From contig VBAF01000010.1 in NCBI GenBank assembly GCA_005884705.1, positions 1,516-8,705 of the forward strand: a DNA stretch of 7,190 nt, written 5' to 3'. The position numbers were made by a program, and so were the translations under genes. Shown here one piece after another: positions 6,081 through 7,190 of the stretch; position 1 is the first letter of the stretch; every line of letters starts with the position of its first letter. The DNA is from Alphaproteobacteria bacterium (GTDB lineage: Bacteria; Pseudomonadota; Alphaproteobacteria; Reyranellales; Reyranellaceae). The notes beneath the pieces were generated by a model. That model saw nothing but the letters and a program-made list of their open reading frames with translations, had not been told where the DNA came from and made no database searches.

Positions 6081-6106
6081 CCGAGCCCATGCTAGCATGG
6101 GCTCGG
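6081..6106. promoter_or_regulatory. Perfect 26-bp palindrome between divergent genes
   Basis: The half-site is CCGAGCCCATGCT, followed at once by its exact reverse complement: 13 + 13 bp with no loop and no mismatch. It fills most of the 40-bp gap between the minus-strand thioesterase (ATG at 6079) and the plus-strand DUF2817 gene (ATG at 6120). There is no U-tract, so it is not an ordinary intrinsic terminator. A dimeric regulator's operator serving both genes is the simplest reading; TAGCAT occurs symmetrically on both strands at its centre and could be a poor -10 box each way. The function is inferred. Confidence 0.6.
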
Positions 6107-6113
6107 GGAGAGG
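6107..6113 (+). promoter_or_regulatory. Shine-Dalgarno site of the DUF2817 gene
   Basis: GGAGAGG lies 6 nt before the ATG at 6120 and directly after the palindrome, supporting that start. Confidence 0.7.
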
Positions 6114-6119
6114 TTTTGC

Positions 6120-7190
6120 ATGGTTTCGATTTCCGCCTGTTTTTCCGAGAGCTATACCGAGGCGCGCGCCAAGTTCTGCCGCGCCGCCGCCGAGGCGGGC
6201 GGCGCGATCCGCTCGTGGCTCAATCCCAACGCCTTGGGTCCGAACGGCGAGCCGCTCTATCTCGACACCGCGCGCTTCGGCCCGGCCGATGCGTCGAACA
6301 TGCTGGTCCTGATCTCGAGCACGCACGGCGTCGAGGGCCATTGCGGCTCGGGCGCGCAGATCGCCTGGCTGGCGACCGGCGGGCCGACCCGGCTGCCCAA
6401 CGATACCGGCGCGCTGGTCGTCCACGCGATCAACCCGTACGGCTTCGCCTGGACGCGCCGCGTCAACGAGGACAACGTCGACCTCAACCGCAACTTCGTC
6501 GACCACGACAAGGCCTATCCCGCGAACGAGGGCTACCTCGCCCTCGCCGACGCGATCCTGCCCAAGGACTGGAGCGACGACAGCAAGGCCGCCACGCAGC
6601 GCGTGTTCGACTCCTACGCCCAGAAGCACGGCGCCTTCGCCCTGCAGGGCGCGATCAGCAGCGGCCAGTACAGCCATCCCGACGGCATCTTCTTCGGCGG
6701 CGCCAAGCCGACCTGGAGCAACCGCACGATTCGCCGGATCGCGCGCGAGGAACTCGGCCGCGCCCGCCGGGTCGGCATCATCGACTTCCACACCGGGCTG
6801 GGGCCATTCGGCCATGGCGAGCTGATCTGCGCCGTGCCGCCCACCGCCAAGTCCTTCCCCCGCGCGCGCGCCTGGTACGGCGACGAGATGACCTCGCCGG
6901 AAAGCGGCACCTCGACCTCGGCGATCGTGGTCGGCATCATGACCGACGCCTTCCCGCAGGAGCGCCGATCGCCATCGAATACGGCACCTACTCGGTGCCC
7001 GAGGTGCTGGGCGCAGTGCGCGCCGACAACTGGCTGCATCATCGCGGCGCCCTTGCCTCGCCACTCGCGCGCGAACTCAAGGCCGACATGAAGGAGCGCT
7101 TCTTCCCGGCCGGCGACAAGTGGCGCGAGATGGTGTGGCAGCGCGCCGACCAGACGATCGGCTGGGCGCTCAAGGGCCTCAGCGGCGGAT
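6120..7190 (+). pseudogene. DUF2817 (M14-like zinc carboxypeptidase) protein, frameshifted, runs off the edge
   Basis: The first frame from the ATG at 6120 holds clear DUF2817 features related to M14 zinc carboxypeptidases: LISSTHGVEGHCGSG with His69 and Glu72 as likely zinc ligands, NEDNVDLNRNF (116-126) with the substrate-binding Asn-Arg pattern, and GIIDFHTGLGPFGHGE with His224 as the third ligand. After TDAFPQ (275-280, ending at 6959) the family sequence stops, and the frame reads an Arg/Pro-rich run to 7091. The true continuation is one frame over from about 6962 to the edge: APIAIEYGTYSVPEVLGAVR, then ADNWLHHRGALASPLAREL and MVWQRADQTIGWALKGL. The shift equals a loss of 1 nt, or 1 mod 3 nt, near 6960-6964. 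The Glu of IAIEYGTY, the likely counterpart of the M14 catalytic Glu, lies beyond the break, so the first-frame product should be inactive. No signal peptide is seen and the substrate is unknown. Confidence 0.82.

Noticed and set aside
5676..6095. Plus-strand open frame opposite the thioesterase
   Set aside because: The hotdog and APRT-like sequences are on the minus strand; the plus frame has no recognisable features and is Ser/Ala-rich shadow sequence.
5136..7064. Long minus-strand open frame spanning apt, the thioesterase and DUF2817
   Set aside because: It crosses several recognisable genes in the wrong frame and shows no domain of its own.

Overview
The window is GC-rich, densely coding DNA with high GC at third codon positions. 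Together with the gene set (HrpB helicase, an amidase-signature amidase, an APRT ending in a KYDS-like tail, DUF2817 and EthD proteins), this suggests a proteobacterium, probably an alphaproteobacterium of the Rhodospirillales/Reyranella type. That placement is an inference from protein style only.

Layout. (1) 1-265, minus strand: the N-terminal part of an EthD-like protein running off the left edge, with a clear SD and a sigma70-like promoter. (2) 327-988, plus strand: a type II toxin-antitoxin pair, a Phd/YefM-type antitoxin and a VapC-like PIN toxin that overlap by 1 nt. A near-palindrome just upstream lies inside the divergent EthD promoter. (3) 989-3433: hrpB, starting on the base after the toxin stop and carrying an 8-residue in-frame insertion that looks like a dispersed repeat. 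(4) 3417-3662, minus: a small two-helix DUF2798-type membrane protein overlapping the hrpB tail. (5) 3682-5139: an intact amidase, followed 9 nt later by apt. (6) 5149-6079: a rearranged pair of convergent genes, apt (plus) and a hotdog thioesterase (minus). (7) 6080-6119: a 40-bp divergent intergenic region holding a perfect 26-bp palindrome. (8) 6120 to the right edge: a DUF2817 zinc-peptidase-like gene with a frameshift.

The most unusual part is region 6. The plus-strand apt has a thioesterase-like C-terminus and the minus-strand thioesterase has an APRT-like C-terminus. The two switch points lie in a 43-bp inverted repeat, 39 of 43 identical, in which all four differences are synonymous third-position changes. 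This is what an inversion of the roughly 134 bp between the arms would give, with exchange of the two tails. apt also has a frame-breaking deletion near its 5' end.

Regions 1-5 hold intact genes. From 5149 rightwards every gene is rearranged or frameshifted, which means either local decay or sequence/assembly error there. No RNA gene, CRISPR array, insertion sequence or integrase was recognised. No convincing intrinsic terminator was seen; gene ends are packed or overlapping.
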